The notes under the pieces were generated by a model. It had not been told where the DNA came from, did not search any database, and was given only the letters and a program-made list of their open reading frames with translations. DNA of 64,000 bases from NCBI GenBank assembly GCA_020466095.1, contig CM035806.1, positions 136,164,180-136,228,179 of the forward strand, in the 5' to 3' direction. Made by a program: the position numbers and the translations under genes. This DNA is from Chlorops oryzae. Lineage: Eukaryota; Arthropoda; Insecta; Diptera; Chloropidae. Below, in pieces: positions 45,700-57,386 of this stretch (positions within the stretch are counted from its first letter, which is position 1; each line of letters begins with the position of its first letter).

Positions 45700-46340
45700 A
45701 TTAAATATGGAAAATATCAACGAAGGTATGAACAATTGAAATTTTGTTTTAGTTTGTGCAAATAGTTGTCACAGTTGTGGTATCGCGTTGTTTAAATATG
45801 TTGTCTTTCATAAGTACAAAAATTTGTTAATAATTTTTGTGTTCAGTGGAGCTGATTTCACGAGGTTCCAAGCGGTTCCACGACATATATATATATATTT
45901 TCTGAAAGGGTATTTTGTGTGCTTTTACATGAATGTAATATTTCCCGCGTCCGTTCAAGTCCGCTGCTAAAATTTCACTTTATTTAGTAGGAGAATGGCT
46001 AAAAAATTCCGATATTTCCAAAATTTGGATTGAGAAAAAACATGTTATTTTTTAGGGTTGGGAAAAATTTTTAGGAGTTCCGACAAAAAATGAGCTCCGC
46101 ATGAGCTCCGCATCGATGAATGCGGATGCGGATGTTAAAATTCGTGCGGAAGCTCCGCACTTGCGGATGCGGATGCGAATATTCGCAACACCCCTGATAT
46201 AAATGCCGTAGGAACAAGAACGAGCATGTTCGGTATGCATATTAAAAAAATGTACAAAATTACAAAGTCTTGTTGCGAACATCACAAGAAGAAACCATTT
46301 TGTTTCTGGACGTAAACGAAGAAAAACCCTCGGAAAATGA
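45700..46340 (+). other. Possible small two-exon gene or transposon remnant, weak
   Basis: ATGGAAAATATCAACGAAG is followed by GTATGAAC (donor-like) near 45708-45726. Downstream GCCGTAG (acceptor-like) precedes a 42-codon frame (46212-46340) reading EQERACSVCILKK and ending in a basic tail, TGA, and AATAAA-type sequence. The intervening part includes GCGGATGCGGATGCG repeats with CAACACCCCTG, similar to a hAT end. The phases of the two pieces fit another frame better. I cannot name a product. Confidence 0.15.
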
Positions 46341-46370
46341 ATAAAATTTTTAATAAAAAAAAAATATCAT

Positions 46371-46499
46371 TAGTGCGACTCATGCAGCTTCGCAAGTTGT
46401 GGGAAATGAGAAATTTGTCACACAACTGTCAAAATTTATATGAAAATTTACGATGGGAAAAGTTGCGAAGGCATTTCCGAAGCTGCATGAATACCACTA
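46371..46499. mobile_element. 129-bp MITE
   Basis: TAGTGCGACTCATGCAGCTTCG-type left end and the complement TAGTGGTATTCATGCAGCTT at the right form inverted repeats of about 22 bases. The target duplication is unclear. Confidence 0.6.
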
Positions 46500-49338
46500 T
46501 TATATCTAGGTCGTAGTCTTCACCTTGGTTTAAGAAGTCAGAAAGTTTAATTTCTAGAATATACTTGTATTCCTTTGGTCTTCATGCCTCATTTACTACC
46601 TTTGCTTTATTCGAATTTTTCAAAAATTCGCATATAAAATAAATAAACCTGGTTAAAACTCTCCTGAATAGGTACAATTTTTTGAAAATTCTAAACAATC
46701 AAAAAGTTTTAACTTATCCGAAGACTATGAGCCAATGTGTTTTAAAACTAAGAACAGGGCTGGGGCATTTGCGTTTTCCGTGTTGTTATTTTTCGTCTTC
46801 CCTTTGTTAAATCGTTTTATAAGTATGTATATGAACCGGTCGCCGTCTGTGGTCAACGATAAACGAGCATTTAAAAACAAAACAAAACTAGCAAACATAT
46901 TCGCCGTGTGTGCCTAGCTTTAGGCGGCAAAAACTAAAATAATATAATAAAGAATAAACATAAAAATAAACAAAAACCATCATCGGCAACTTATTGCGCT
47001 GTTAGATCTCTTGAATTTTTTCTTTAAATTATTTGGTTTTTTGTGCTTTTTGTTTTTGGCGCAATTATGCATTATTTGTTGCAGCAAATTCCGGTCACCT
47101 GGCCGCCTGCCCGCTTGCCCAAACGGACGTTCTTTATATTTTACACGAATGTCTTCGGTCATCAATTTTCGGCGCTGACTGCTCGAGTGCCTGGCGCTGA
47201 TCGCTCTTTATGATGTACATAATTTGAGCTATTTTTAGGTGACGACCCTTTTGCGCCCCGAAAATCATTTGCTGCCCGTTGGTATTTTCGGAGCTCTTCA
47301 TGAAATTTCTCGCCATTATTTTTGATTATTCAATACTCTTATTTGGAGGCTCTAATTTGCGCGCTGCTTTTGAATTATTAATTTTTTGTTGTTGTTTGTT
47401 TTTTTTTTTTTTTTTTGTTCTTTTTTTAAAATCTTCCTACATTGTTGTGAGGAACAAAATAAACAACTCAAAGAAAATAATCAGATTTCAAATGGCAATA
47501 GAAAAATAGAATGAGAATTTTTGACCATTGATAGACCAAAAAAAAAAATCCTTCTCTTTATTATGGACTTAAAATCGAGTCCAAGAGTCAAACGATGAAA
47601 AGCTTCTAAGTTTGCCCGACCTCAAATTAACGAAAAGTTTCTAAAGCATAATTAAGCTTACCGCAGTTGATATAATTTCACAATTATTTACATAATTGAA
47701 AGTTCATTTCTTTTGAGAAACCTAATTCAACGGACCTGGAAATCCGTGAAAGTTAAATTTTTTGGAAATAGAAATTCTGAACCTTTTGAAACAAGCACAA
47801 TCACTACAGTTGCCATATGTATTATTATTTTTGGATCTGAGAACGTAACACTATACAGAGCAATAGGGGGCGCATGTGGATGTTTCAATTCATCCGGAGA
47901 CAAAAACTTGAATCTCTACCTTTCTTCATTTATCTTCCAAGCTAATGCGTTTTGTATTCCCTTCTTGGAGAGGAAAAAAAGATTGCTTCTTGTGACGTTC
48001 AATTCGGTCTTTAAAGATCCTGAAAAGGCATGAGAGCATCGAACATTAACGCTCATTGCTCAAAAGGGATGAAGAAGCCATCACGCCATGATTGCTCCCT
48101 TTCGGATTGCTCCATCAATTATTTTATTCGAGCGTCTGTTGTATATATGTACATGTGTTCCTTGATAAGCTTTTTTGAGGGCATTTTAAGCTGTAATACC
48201 TGATGGGAGCGAATAAAAAGGTAGGAATATCTCATAGGACACGACGAAAAACTCCAAGAAATAGTAATTTTTTCTATGAAATTACTATGTAGTATTTAAT
48301 TAGTGCAACTGTATCCAATTGCCGCCCTACGAACTAGTACTATCCTCTAGTGCAAACTGCACTAGTGCTTTTCTATATATAACATATTTTACACTGTTTT
48401 TCTTAAAGATTTAATATGGCCAGGGTTAAAGAAAGGATCAAGTACTGGTGGCTTTTGAACTAGTTAAGAACTAGTAAATCACTAATTGTAACTGCTGCGG
48501 GGGATTTATTAGATGAGTGCGAGTGATTTGAAAAACATTTTTCTGTGGGTGCTCGGACCAGAAACAAAATGAAATTTTCTCGAGAAAAAAACAAACAAGC
48601 AAAACAATAAAAAATAAATATTGAAGAGAAAATAAAATGTTCAATTGTTCGGAAACCCCGATAAAAAGCATCTTTACCTGTAAAAATAAACACTAAACGC
48701 GAGTGGATATAATCAAATTAACAATAACATGGAAAACATAAAACAATAACAAAAATGGAAAAGAAATGAGCAATAATAATCTTATCGAAGAAGTGTGGAT
48801 ATTATAAAAAAAAAAAAGAAAATTCAGAAAAACAGAAAAATGATTAACTGATGCTAAAATCCATAAAAAAAATATGGTCAAATTTTTTTTTTTTTTTTTA
48901 TGATTCCATTCGGCAAAGAAGCATTAATATAAAGACCATTCAATAAATTATGCTCTTGGACATTTATTTGACAATAGAATTTCCAAGTCGCATTTTCATA
49001 TTCAATCAATTTTATCATTTTATACGGACAAAAGTGGGATATTACAAATTGGGCATCGCCGTCTTCGAAACTCAACAGTTTTTTTTTTTTCACGTCTGAA
49101 ACGAGCTAACGGGAAATTTCTCAGTCGGACTTTTTCATCCCGCCATAAAAAGCCCCAAAGATGAAACATTCGATATTCTACGAAAAAAATGTGAAAAGCT
49201 GAGAATTTATCAATCGACCCTTGTAGTTGAAATTAATCATTTGAAAGAATTGTTTAAGGGCACCCTGTCGCTTTGTTTAATTCACAATCATTTTCCTACA
49301 TACTCACACAAAGACCCTTACACATGCATGTACACACA

Positions 49339-49688
49339 TACCCTGCAGTAATGAAATGCTTTCGGTGTAAATGAGAACCGGACCTAGGTGAGTCCATAAA
49401 GGACCAACCCCAAAATTTATATCAAACGCGAACGGTCTAGGGTTATGCTCTATCGGACTCAACCTCGTCAAGTCCCAAAATGATCGTGATTGGGTGATTT
49501 AATACAAAGGAACACACCCGCAACTCACCCGCAACCAACCCAACACCCTTTGAAAAGGGACCGGTTAGTTTTCAATGACAGCCCCATGTTAAAAGACGTG
49601 AGTTGAATGTATGTAAAGGCGACTGGTCCTGACCTCCTTAGGACCGACCCGCGGTCGACCCCGGACCGGTCCTAATTTCTGCAGGGTA
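49339..49688. mobile_element. 350-bp MITE with TACCCTGCAG ends
   Basis: TACCCTGCAGTAATGAAATG on the left and, in complement, TACCCTGCAGAAATTAGGAC on the right. Both arms then have GGACC/ACCGG blocks (GAACCGGACC, GGACCGGTCC). The flanks are CACATA and TACATA-like. Confidence 0.65.
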
Positions 49689-50684
49689 CATATAGACATA
49701 CATATACATGTAAATATATTTGCGTTTCTGGGGTACACATTGGCAAGCCGAACACGAAATGGAAAAAAAATTCAAATGTCAAAATTGTGAAAAACCCACA
49801 CAATCGAGTGGGCGTCGAGGAGAGAAAAAAGGGCTAACAAAATGCGACGCTTATGCGGGGAAACCTCAAAATAAATTGAAAAATTCAATGGAATTATGGG
49901 AAATTGTCGTCATTTCCATTGAAATCATGAAAATTTGCATAAAATTCGTTTGTTTGACATTTAAAAAAAAAATATATATATATACACACATATGTATGTG
50001 TGCAAACACGCTTTGAATGCGAAAGGTGATCGATTGTTATCGATTAGATTGCGCCGAATACATGTTTCGGATCTAATGATGGACAAAAGTCAGACCGTGT
50101 ACATACATACCGAACACTAATCACTAAATCGACACAACTCAAAATTTTGCATTTCTCGTGCAAACAGCCTACAACTCTCGACGCCTGTAAAATTCAATTT
50201 CTTTTCTAAACTTATATTATTTTTAATTAACTGGAGAACCAGTAAATATCAATGTTAAATTTCCCAGTCTTCTTTTTCCTGCAGTAAAGTGTTGGCGAAC
50301 ATGACAAAAAATTATTGAAAAAATTTTGAATTGTGCCGGTTTAGTGAATAGTGTGCGATATGTCGCGCCTAGTTCTAGAATATCAATTGAAATTTCAAAG
50401 AATATAAATAAAAAAAAAGTTTCATTCAAACAAGAGTAAAATTAGCTTCCGGGAACAAAATTCGTTGATGTTCAATCAATCGTATGAGCAATCTATAACT
50501 TTTAAATGAAATTATGTGCATATTAAATAATTGGAGTCCCTTTAACAAGGACACAAAGCTTTTCGATGGTTCATATAGAAAGTTCCGTAGAGAAGAGACT
50601 ACGACAGTGACAAGCTTATAGATTGATTTCTTAATCTATCGATCGATTAACTGACGCCTTGATAACCTCAATAAATGGTTGAAT

Positions 50685-50727
50685 AAATGATTGATTGATT
50701 GATTTATTCATTGATCAATTTATCGAG

Positions 50728-50763
<36 letters not shown>

Positions 50764-50804
50764 GAGTGATTGATTGATTGTATGATTGATTGATTGATTG
50801 ATTG

Positions 50805-50837
<33 letters not shown>

Positions 50838-50880
50838 CGATTGAATGATTGATTGATCAACTGATCGAATGATTGATAAT
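50685..50880. repeat. GATT tetranucleotide array
   Basis: Roughly 45 GATT units with GAGT, GATC and GAAT variants, decaying at both sides into ATTCATT and CAATAA words. Confidence 0.85.
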
Positions 50881-50937
50881 CTCAATAATTGTTTGCTTTA
50901 TTGAGTGATTGATTTAAAAAATGATTAAATTATTCAT

Positions 50938-51040
50938 TTATTCATTGATTTATTCAAGAGAACTCAACTCCTTCGATAAGAAAACGATATACAGACAGAC
51001 GAATATGGTTCTCCTCGATTCTCCTGACAATAATTACACA
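50938..51040 (+). mobile_element. DINE-like fragment
   Basis: CTCAACTCCTTCGATAAGAA, AACGATATACAGACAGACGA and CTCCTCGATTCTCCTGAC match the 3' part of the DINE-like family. A second fragment at 51705-51785 has CGCATAAACGCAATAATACC, the terminal segment. The 660 bases between them are foreign to the family. Confidence 0.5.
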
Positions 51041-51995
51041 ATGCTACAAAAAAATTTTTTTTTCATACACTTTTTTTCTAATGGTTATTTTATGTTAGCT
51101 TAGGGCTCCCTCATTCCAAAAATATCAATGGTTTGATGAATTTAAGTAGCGTTTCCGAGATATGGCCCAAAATGTGAAAAAAGTCAATTTTCTCTACTTT
51201 GACCCATATTTCAGGCCATAACTCACACAGTACTAAATACCCACGTTTTCAAAAAATAAAAATGCAGTTTTTTGCTTATAACTTTCACACTTTGTCATCC
51301 GATCATCGAGCTCTGTGGCTTTAAATGTTTGTTACGATTCTCGCAAAAACTGGTATGCCTAATATTGGGATAATTTGCACTGCTTGCTAAGATATGCTTC
51401 TGAGCCACAAGTATCTATGTGTGTTCGAATCCCGCTCGACGCAAAAATCTTCAAAAGTGTTTTCAGTTAATCTTTAACAAGATGCGGTTGGGTACTGGCA
51501 AGTCCACCGACGAAGCAAAATTTGCCTATAAAAAGATTTTTTGAAAGCTATTGCCGATCGGAGTCGGCGTAAAACTGTAGGTCCCCAATCTTACTACTAG
51601 AGTGATACAGACAGCGACAGGTCGGCTGTAAGAAAAATTTTATCGCATCTTTAAGACCTGAAAGCGTACTCCGTTGTAAACGGTATTAATAAATCGCTAA
51701 GAAAAAGAAGAAGATACCTCGATTAGGTATGGACGTTACGCACGAACGCATAAACGCAATAATACCCAAGACAGAGAGCAAATCGGTAATAATAATAACT
51801 CTGTAGCATAGAATCGTTTCACATGCAAGTAGGATAAAATCTTAAGTTCTGCCATCCTATGAAATAAATACCTACTGAAACGGAGATAAAGATCGTTTGT
51901 GTTCTTCACACAAGGGATTTGAAATAGAGAATCTTGGAAATGCTTCGATCTAAGTGTTCTACGATCACATGAAAATAGGCAGAGGACCTATTTTA

Positions 51996-52800
51996 CGAAT
52001 TTTTATACCCAGCGTAAGCGGGGTATATTAGTTTTGTGCGAATCTTGTAACAGGGAGAATTAAGCTCCGGAGATATAGACAAATATATATAGAAATGATC
52101 AGGATCAAAAACTAAATCGATTTAGACATGTCCGTCTGTCCGTCCGGCCGTCTGTCCGTCCGTCCGTGGTCGGATCTCCTCCAAAACGGCTGAACCAATG
52201 AAGTCGAAATTTGGCACACATGTATATCGGGGTTCGAGTATGATCCTAAGTAAAAATGGGAGACATCCGCCCACTGCCACGCCCACAAATGAATTTATTG
52301 TGTTTTCAGTAAAATGCTTGTAACTTGCGAACCACTCAACACATTTCATTGATATTTGGTGTACTGGTAAACTACGTAAAGAGACACATCCACGCCCACA
52401 AATAAGGGTTTATCGTAACTTGTGAAGTAAAAGGGGTAGAAACTTCAAATTCACAAAATAGGTTGACCAAGGCGAATGAAAGGTGTAGGAAAAAATTTTA
52501 ATTGGCCCGCCCACTGCCACGCCCACAAATGAAGATTTTTCGTAACTTCCGAAGTAAAAGGCGTAGAAGCTTCAAATTCACAAAATAGGTTACCAAGGCG
52601 AATGAAAGGTGTAGGAAAAAATTTTAATGTGGCCCGCCCACTGCCACGCCTAAAAATGAAGCAAAAATTTTTCGTAATTCAAGTAAAGGTCGTAGAAGTT
52701 CAAATTCGCAACAGGTTACCAAGGCACTGAAAGTTAGAAATCATTTATGTGGCCGCACCACTTGCCAGCAAAAATAGAGAAGCAAAATATTTCCTCATTA
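51996..52800 (-). mobile_element. INE-1/DINE-1-like element, second subfamily
   Basis: TATACCCAGCGTAAGCGGGG, AATATATATAGAAATGATCA, GGATCAAAAACTAAATCGAT, a GTCCGTCTGTCCGTCC cluster, CAAAACGGCTGAACCAATGA and repeated CCGCCCACTGCCACGCCC closely follow the layout of fly INE-1/DINE-1 elements. Two to three tandem units of about 125 bp lie at 52387-52640. From about 52660 the next unit loses many single bases. No gene is present. Confidence 0.7.
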
Positions 52801-53819
52801 TGTTCGGATGCATGGGTATTTCGAAATCGAAACTTGACGATTTAGCTTTCATTACTGTCAGGTCGATTATTATATAATTAAAAATATATTGATCTCCTTG
52901 TCTTAACAAAATTGGGACTATTCAGAAATTTTTTTAATTTAATTTTTTTATGTTCGATTATTATTTTGTAAGAAACCAATATTAAGAATTAACTTTAATT
53001 GACTGATGCAGCATCGATTGAGATTAATATAAGTTAAGAAAATATATTAATCTCCTTATTTTAACGGATTGAAGGATATTGAGAAATGCGAATATTTTAG
53101 AATTTGCCGATTTTAATGGCAAGGGCGAATATATGTATTTATTAACAACGCATATTAAATCACCTTTAATTGCTGCCGTATGCTCATCATTAGGGCTCAT
53201 TTCGTTGTTTGGAACTTTTTGTTTTTAATCTTCTTTATTTTTATTATTTTATAGGTATAGATACAATATTTTTAAGAATTTATTTTCCCAAATGAAAAAA
53301 GAGCAAAAGAAAAAACGAAAAATATTACGAAAAACAAACACGAAACGAAACAAAATAAATCAACGCGGGTTATAAGCGCTGCACTCGAAGATCATGGCTT
53401 GCATTCACTTAAAAACCGGAATATTTCCGTTGTTTATATTCAATTTTATTTAGGAACTTTATTTGTCTTTTAATTCTAAATTTAAATATTTTTATGTTGT
53501 TGTTGTTTAGGTTTTAGTTTTAGGTCTTCTTTGTTGTCTTCCAAATGTTTTTGTTTTGTGTGTTTTTTTAAATTTTGTTTTTTCTATTTGTCGATTTGAT
53601 GCCGATGGGTGGGAATTACGTTTTCGATTGTTTGGCTCGATCGATTGAAAAAAGTTTTTGCAGGCGACACTCTCCACAACACTCAACAAATGGGCGACTT
53701 TAGTGTAATTTGTTTGTTGCTAACACTGGAATTGATGTAAAGAAGTGTCATTGTTTGGAAGATATTTTTTTGTTGTTAGAATTTCGGGATAATTCGAGCA
53801 CCGGATCGAGACGAATTGA

Positions 53820-53923
53820 ATCGGATCCAAATTGAATCGTGTCGCACCGCAGTGGGTTTTTAAATGATGAGACCACACAAAGTTCGGAAGTGCATAAGCT
53901 GTGCTCTCTCGCTCTCGCTCGCT

Positions 53924-53984
<61 letters not shown>

Positions 53985-54330
53985 TCTGTCGGATTGGAGT
54001 GCAAGCGACAAGATTGAATGGAACGTTAAATTTTCAGCTTGACAGCGTGCCGAAATGATTTCCCACAATTTGCAAACTAATTAGACACCTCCGCCGATTG
54101 ACTATGCCGTTTACGCGGTCAACATCGACTGGTGATTGCCGTCGTTGCCGCTGCCCGTTGGCCGACGAAATCGTCAAACTAAACAAACGATCGTTTCGTG
54201 TATGCGACGCGACGCGACGCGACGCGATCTCTTCAGCGACTTACCGAGAAAACGCAGTACGGATGGAAATCTGGCGAATAGGTTGGGATGGATGCGAGAT
54301 GTTTAACGGACGAATTTAAGGAAAACGGGC
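53820..54330. promoter_or_regulatory. CpG-rich segment with CT array; possible alternative promoter
   Basis: GC and CpG content is high, with TGCCGTCGTTGCCGCTGCCC and a GCGAC short tandem (54207-54228) next to a CT array (53908-53981). This make-up fits an untranslated first exon or promoter of a fly gene. No initiator, TATA or splice donor could be pinned down. Confidence 0.25.
53908..53981. repeat. CT microsatellite
   Basis: An almost pure CT run, GA on the minus strand. Confidence 0.9.
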
Positions 54331-54492
54331 AAGGAAATTTGCAATAATATTTTAAACCAGTGGTCGGCGTATTTCACGTTCAGTGATCGCAATCGCAGCC
54401 AATTTTCGTGACATTTTGCAAAATATTTCGCCCATTCATATGTAAGATCGCTTGTTTGCGTGGCTGCGAGTATGTTTGTATGTTGGTGCCTT

Positions 54493-54535
54493 TGTGTGTA
54501 TGTATGTATGTATTTATGTATGTATGTATGTATTT
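54493..54535. repeat. TATG microsatellite, left half
   Basis: TATGTATGTATGTATT units run directly into the CCCAGCAGC tip. The array resumes at 56721. Confidence 0.85.
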
Positions 54536-54809
54536 ACCCAGCAGCGAAGTGTTCAATGCATGGCATCGACATCGTATCCTGAATCGACTACAAGCTAATG
54601 TAAGTGCATTACCATTTGGGTGAAATGCTCCCTTATGTAATCAATTCAAAATAATCGAATATCTCATCAATATGCTCAACTAAAATTTAGGAGAAAAATT
54701 TTTATTCGCTCTTTTTATATTTAAATGGGTTTATTTATTTATAGCATATAGTAATCAATCATGCTGGTGAGGCGTCATCTGTTACATTTTCTGAAACGTT
54801 GATATAATA

Positions 54810-54994
54810 CAGTCGAACTTCCTTATAATGAAGTTGCACGGGACCAGAAAATCACTTCATTATATAGAAATTTCATTTTACAGAAATTATTAACACGTAC
54901 ACTGAAAGTGGCACGAAAAAGCTGTGCGTTTGAAATTATTTCATAGTAGGGAGAACTTCATTGTATAGACGTTCACTATACGGAAGTTGGACTG
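54810..54994. mobile_element. 185-bp pogo/Tigger-type MITE with TA target
   Basis: Ends CAGTCGAACTTCCTTATAAT and (complement) CAGTCCAACTTCCGTATAGT, each flanked by TA. The inverted ends continue into TGAAGTT / AACTTCATTGTATA. It is non-coding. Confidence 0.9.
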
Positions 54995-55242
54995 TAAATC
55001 TACCACGCGCGAATTGGAAGTCTCCGTGGCGCAGCGAATAGCATGTGCGCAATCTGAAGAGCTCGAGTTCGAAGCCTGTGGCAGGCGAAAAAAAATGTTT
55101 GGAAACACTTGTGGCAGGTACATTTTAAAGAAAAAATTGATCCACTCAGTGAGGAGAAAACAAGTTGACAGTCATAAAATAAAGTTTCCATCCTGCCTTC
55201 AATAACGACGAGCCAACAAACCTCTTGAAATATTCCTATTAG

Positions 55243-55461
55243 CAGGGCCGTTTTTAGGCATAGGCTACATAGGCTGCAGCCTATGGGCCCGCACCACAAA
55301 GGGGGCCCGCACCACAAAATGGTATTGCCTTTTGGTTTTTCACTGCACAAACAAAATGTTTGAATAGCAGCGCCCTTTTTTTTTTTTTTTTTTTTTGCTA
55401 CTCTAGCGGGCCCGAACCACAGCCACAGTCTAGGGGCCCAAAAGGCCTAGAAACCGCCCTG
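55243..55461. mobile_element. hAT-type MITE, second copy
   Basis: Same tips (CAGGGCCG ... CCGCCCTG) and same flanks CCTATTAG / CCTACTAG as at 18170-18369, with a longer T run and an extra CACCACAAAGG segment. Confidence 0.85.
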
Positions 55462-55596
55462 CCTACTAGTTATATTGGATTATATCGTTTTTATTTTTTT
55501 GCATAAAAATTTTGGTTGAAAGCTTTTTATTCCTCTAAGTTTTTTAATATTATTTAAATGATATCGTACTATCTTCTTTAAAAAAAAAAAGTAATG

Positions 55597-56205
55597 GTGT
55601 TATAGTCAGGCGAGCCTGACAATTAAAATACCCGCACGACATGTAAATAATTTTTAAGCCAACCCATTTTAAAAAGATAAAAAGTATTCAACAGGTTTTA
55701 AAGGCCATTTGGGGCCCCATATACCGGCTTTTGTTAAATTTCTTTATGAAAACCGCCCTTTCGCCACGCCCACTTTTCCAATTTTTTTCAATTCTAATCG
55801 GGCTTAAATATACGCTCGAATTCGAAGTTTCATTGAAATATTCGAAAAAAGTCCGATTTGGGCAGTTTTGAGATTTTTGTGACAGACCCTAGTAATGGAG
55901 GTACCTTAATAAATGGACCACGGTCTTCTAGGAATCGATTTGGTTATAGTCCTGAGCTGCATTACCACTCGCAGACCAATCGATGGGTGTTTCACACGCT
56001 AGCTCAAACTTATTGATAATTGGTTTTAAATGGATGTATCAGAAAGTGCATGACAGAACGAGGAACATGTCATAATTCGAATCTCTGCGCGCTTGGTATT
56101 CATTTCGTATATAATAGTATTTTGTTATGCTATCTGATTTGAGTTACACCCAACATGCAAACGCATATACCCCATACAAGTGTTTGAGTATTAAAAATAT
56201 AATTA
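55597..56205 (+). mobile_element. Diverged DINE-like copy
   Basis: It begins GTTATAGTCAGGCGAGCCTG and has CACGCCCACTTTTCC and GACAGACCCTAGTAATGGAG. The last third (ACACCCAACATGCAAACGCA ... CCCCATACAAGTG) is barely recognisable as the family end. Confidence 0.55.
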
Positions 56206-56720
56206 AAAATTGTATAAAAAATGACGCTACCTAACCGAAAGGGACTTGATGAAACTCCGCCGATTGCAACATTTATTGAATGCACATTTAGTAAATCAAA
56301 TTGCTTTTCTTTTTGTTCTTTTTTTTAAAAGACCGCCAAATCCTATCTAATTTCAAAATATGCAATCGCAGGTTTGAAACAAACGACTTTATGATGACCC
56401 GACAGTGAAATATTAATCCTAACAGTATGATGTATGTTCTGTTTGAAAATACATAATTACGGAATAAGAGGAAAGGGAATGCAAGAGTTAACTCTTACAA
56501 GTAATGCAGCGCAGATGTTGCGTGTAGTCTAGGTTCGACTTGCTTACCCCTTCGCGGCAAGGTAATGCAGAATGGAGTCGTTATCCCCTTACCGCCTAGG
56601 ACATCGAAATGTTAAATGTAATGCTGGTTTTATATGGGAGGTAATGGATTCTGGAATGGATGTTCATTAACTCAGAATCAATGCGACATCAAAGTAGAAT
56701 GCATTACGTTCGCTGCTGGG

Positions 56721-56765
56721 TATGTATGTATGTATGTATGTATGTATATATGTATGTATGTTGTA
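56721..56765. repeat. TATG microsatellite, right half
   Basis: TATGTATGTATG units start immediately after GCTGCTGGG, continuing the array broken at 54535. Confidence 0.85.
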
Positions 56766-57326
56766 TGCCATGTATGCTTTGTAAATTTGTATTTATGGTA
56801 TGTGTGATATGTACGTGAACATATAATTCCGTATGAAGTTTTGCAGCTTGTTGGCATTTGACTTTTAGATCTTTAGCTCGTTTCAAAAACGAACATTAAA
56901 TAACGCGCAAAGGGACTTCGGACTGAAATTTCCTCAAAGTTAGCCGAACGATTAATGCGAAGTCGCAGCATTGTGAGGTAAATTCGAAATTGTTTGTTTA
57001 TTTTTTTGTTTTTTTTTTGTAAAATCGCGCGCCATAAATACCTAACTCTACAATCATTGCCAAAACGACTGGCCGACCGGCCGATTTGGAAACAAACCGA
57101 CATTTTGCTATTCGACTGCACTGCACCTACTCATCATGCTATTATTGCTGCTCGCTCAAACCGAAATTGAATTGAGTCCATATATGCTATAGCTGCTTTT
57201 AACACGTCATACTCGGCGTAATCTGAATTTAGACTCTGGCGACTAACGGCCATCCCAAGCGAAAATGTAACTTGTTATTGAGCGCATTGCCAGTAAAGTG
57301 TCCTCAATTGCGTTATACGTATGCCT

Positions 57327-57330
<4 letters not shown>

Positions 57331-57368
<38 letters not shown>
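57331..57368. repeat. GT microsatellite
   Basis: About nineteen GT units. Confidence 0.9.
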
Positions 57369-57370
<2 letters not shown>

Positions 57371-57386
57371 TGATTCCATTGACATC

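Larger units (their letters stand above)
55016..56300 (+). repeat. SINE-like family, copy 2 (with hAT and DINE insertions)
   Basis: The left end is a tRNA-like head (TCCGTGGCGCAGCGAATAGC, then GAGTTCGAAGCCTGTGGCAG as B-box side). The body matches 17995-18560. The DINE-like segment at 55597-56200 lies in the A-rich tail, after which the tRNA-like minus module resumes as GACGCTACCTAACCGAAAGG at 56222. Confidence 0.6.
54537..56720. mobile_element. CCCAGCAGC-tipped element inserted into a TATG microsatellite
   Basis: The left tip CCCAGCAGCGAAGTGTTCAA and the complement of the right tip (CCCAGCAGCGAACGTAATGC) are inverted repeats with ATGCAT further in. TATG units touch both ends, so the microsatellite was the target. 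Nested inside are a pogo-type MITE, a SINE copy with its hAT insertion and a DINE-like element. The right part is nearly identical to 18742-19080. Confidence 0.75.

Noticed and set aside
46212..46340. piggyBac-type cysteine-rich C-terminus
   Set aside because: The apparent Cys/His pattern came from a frame that does not follow the base count; the correct frame lacks the pattern.
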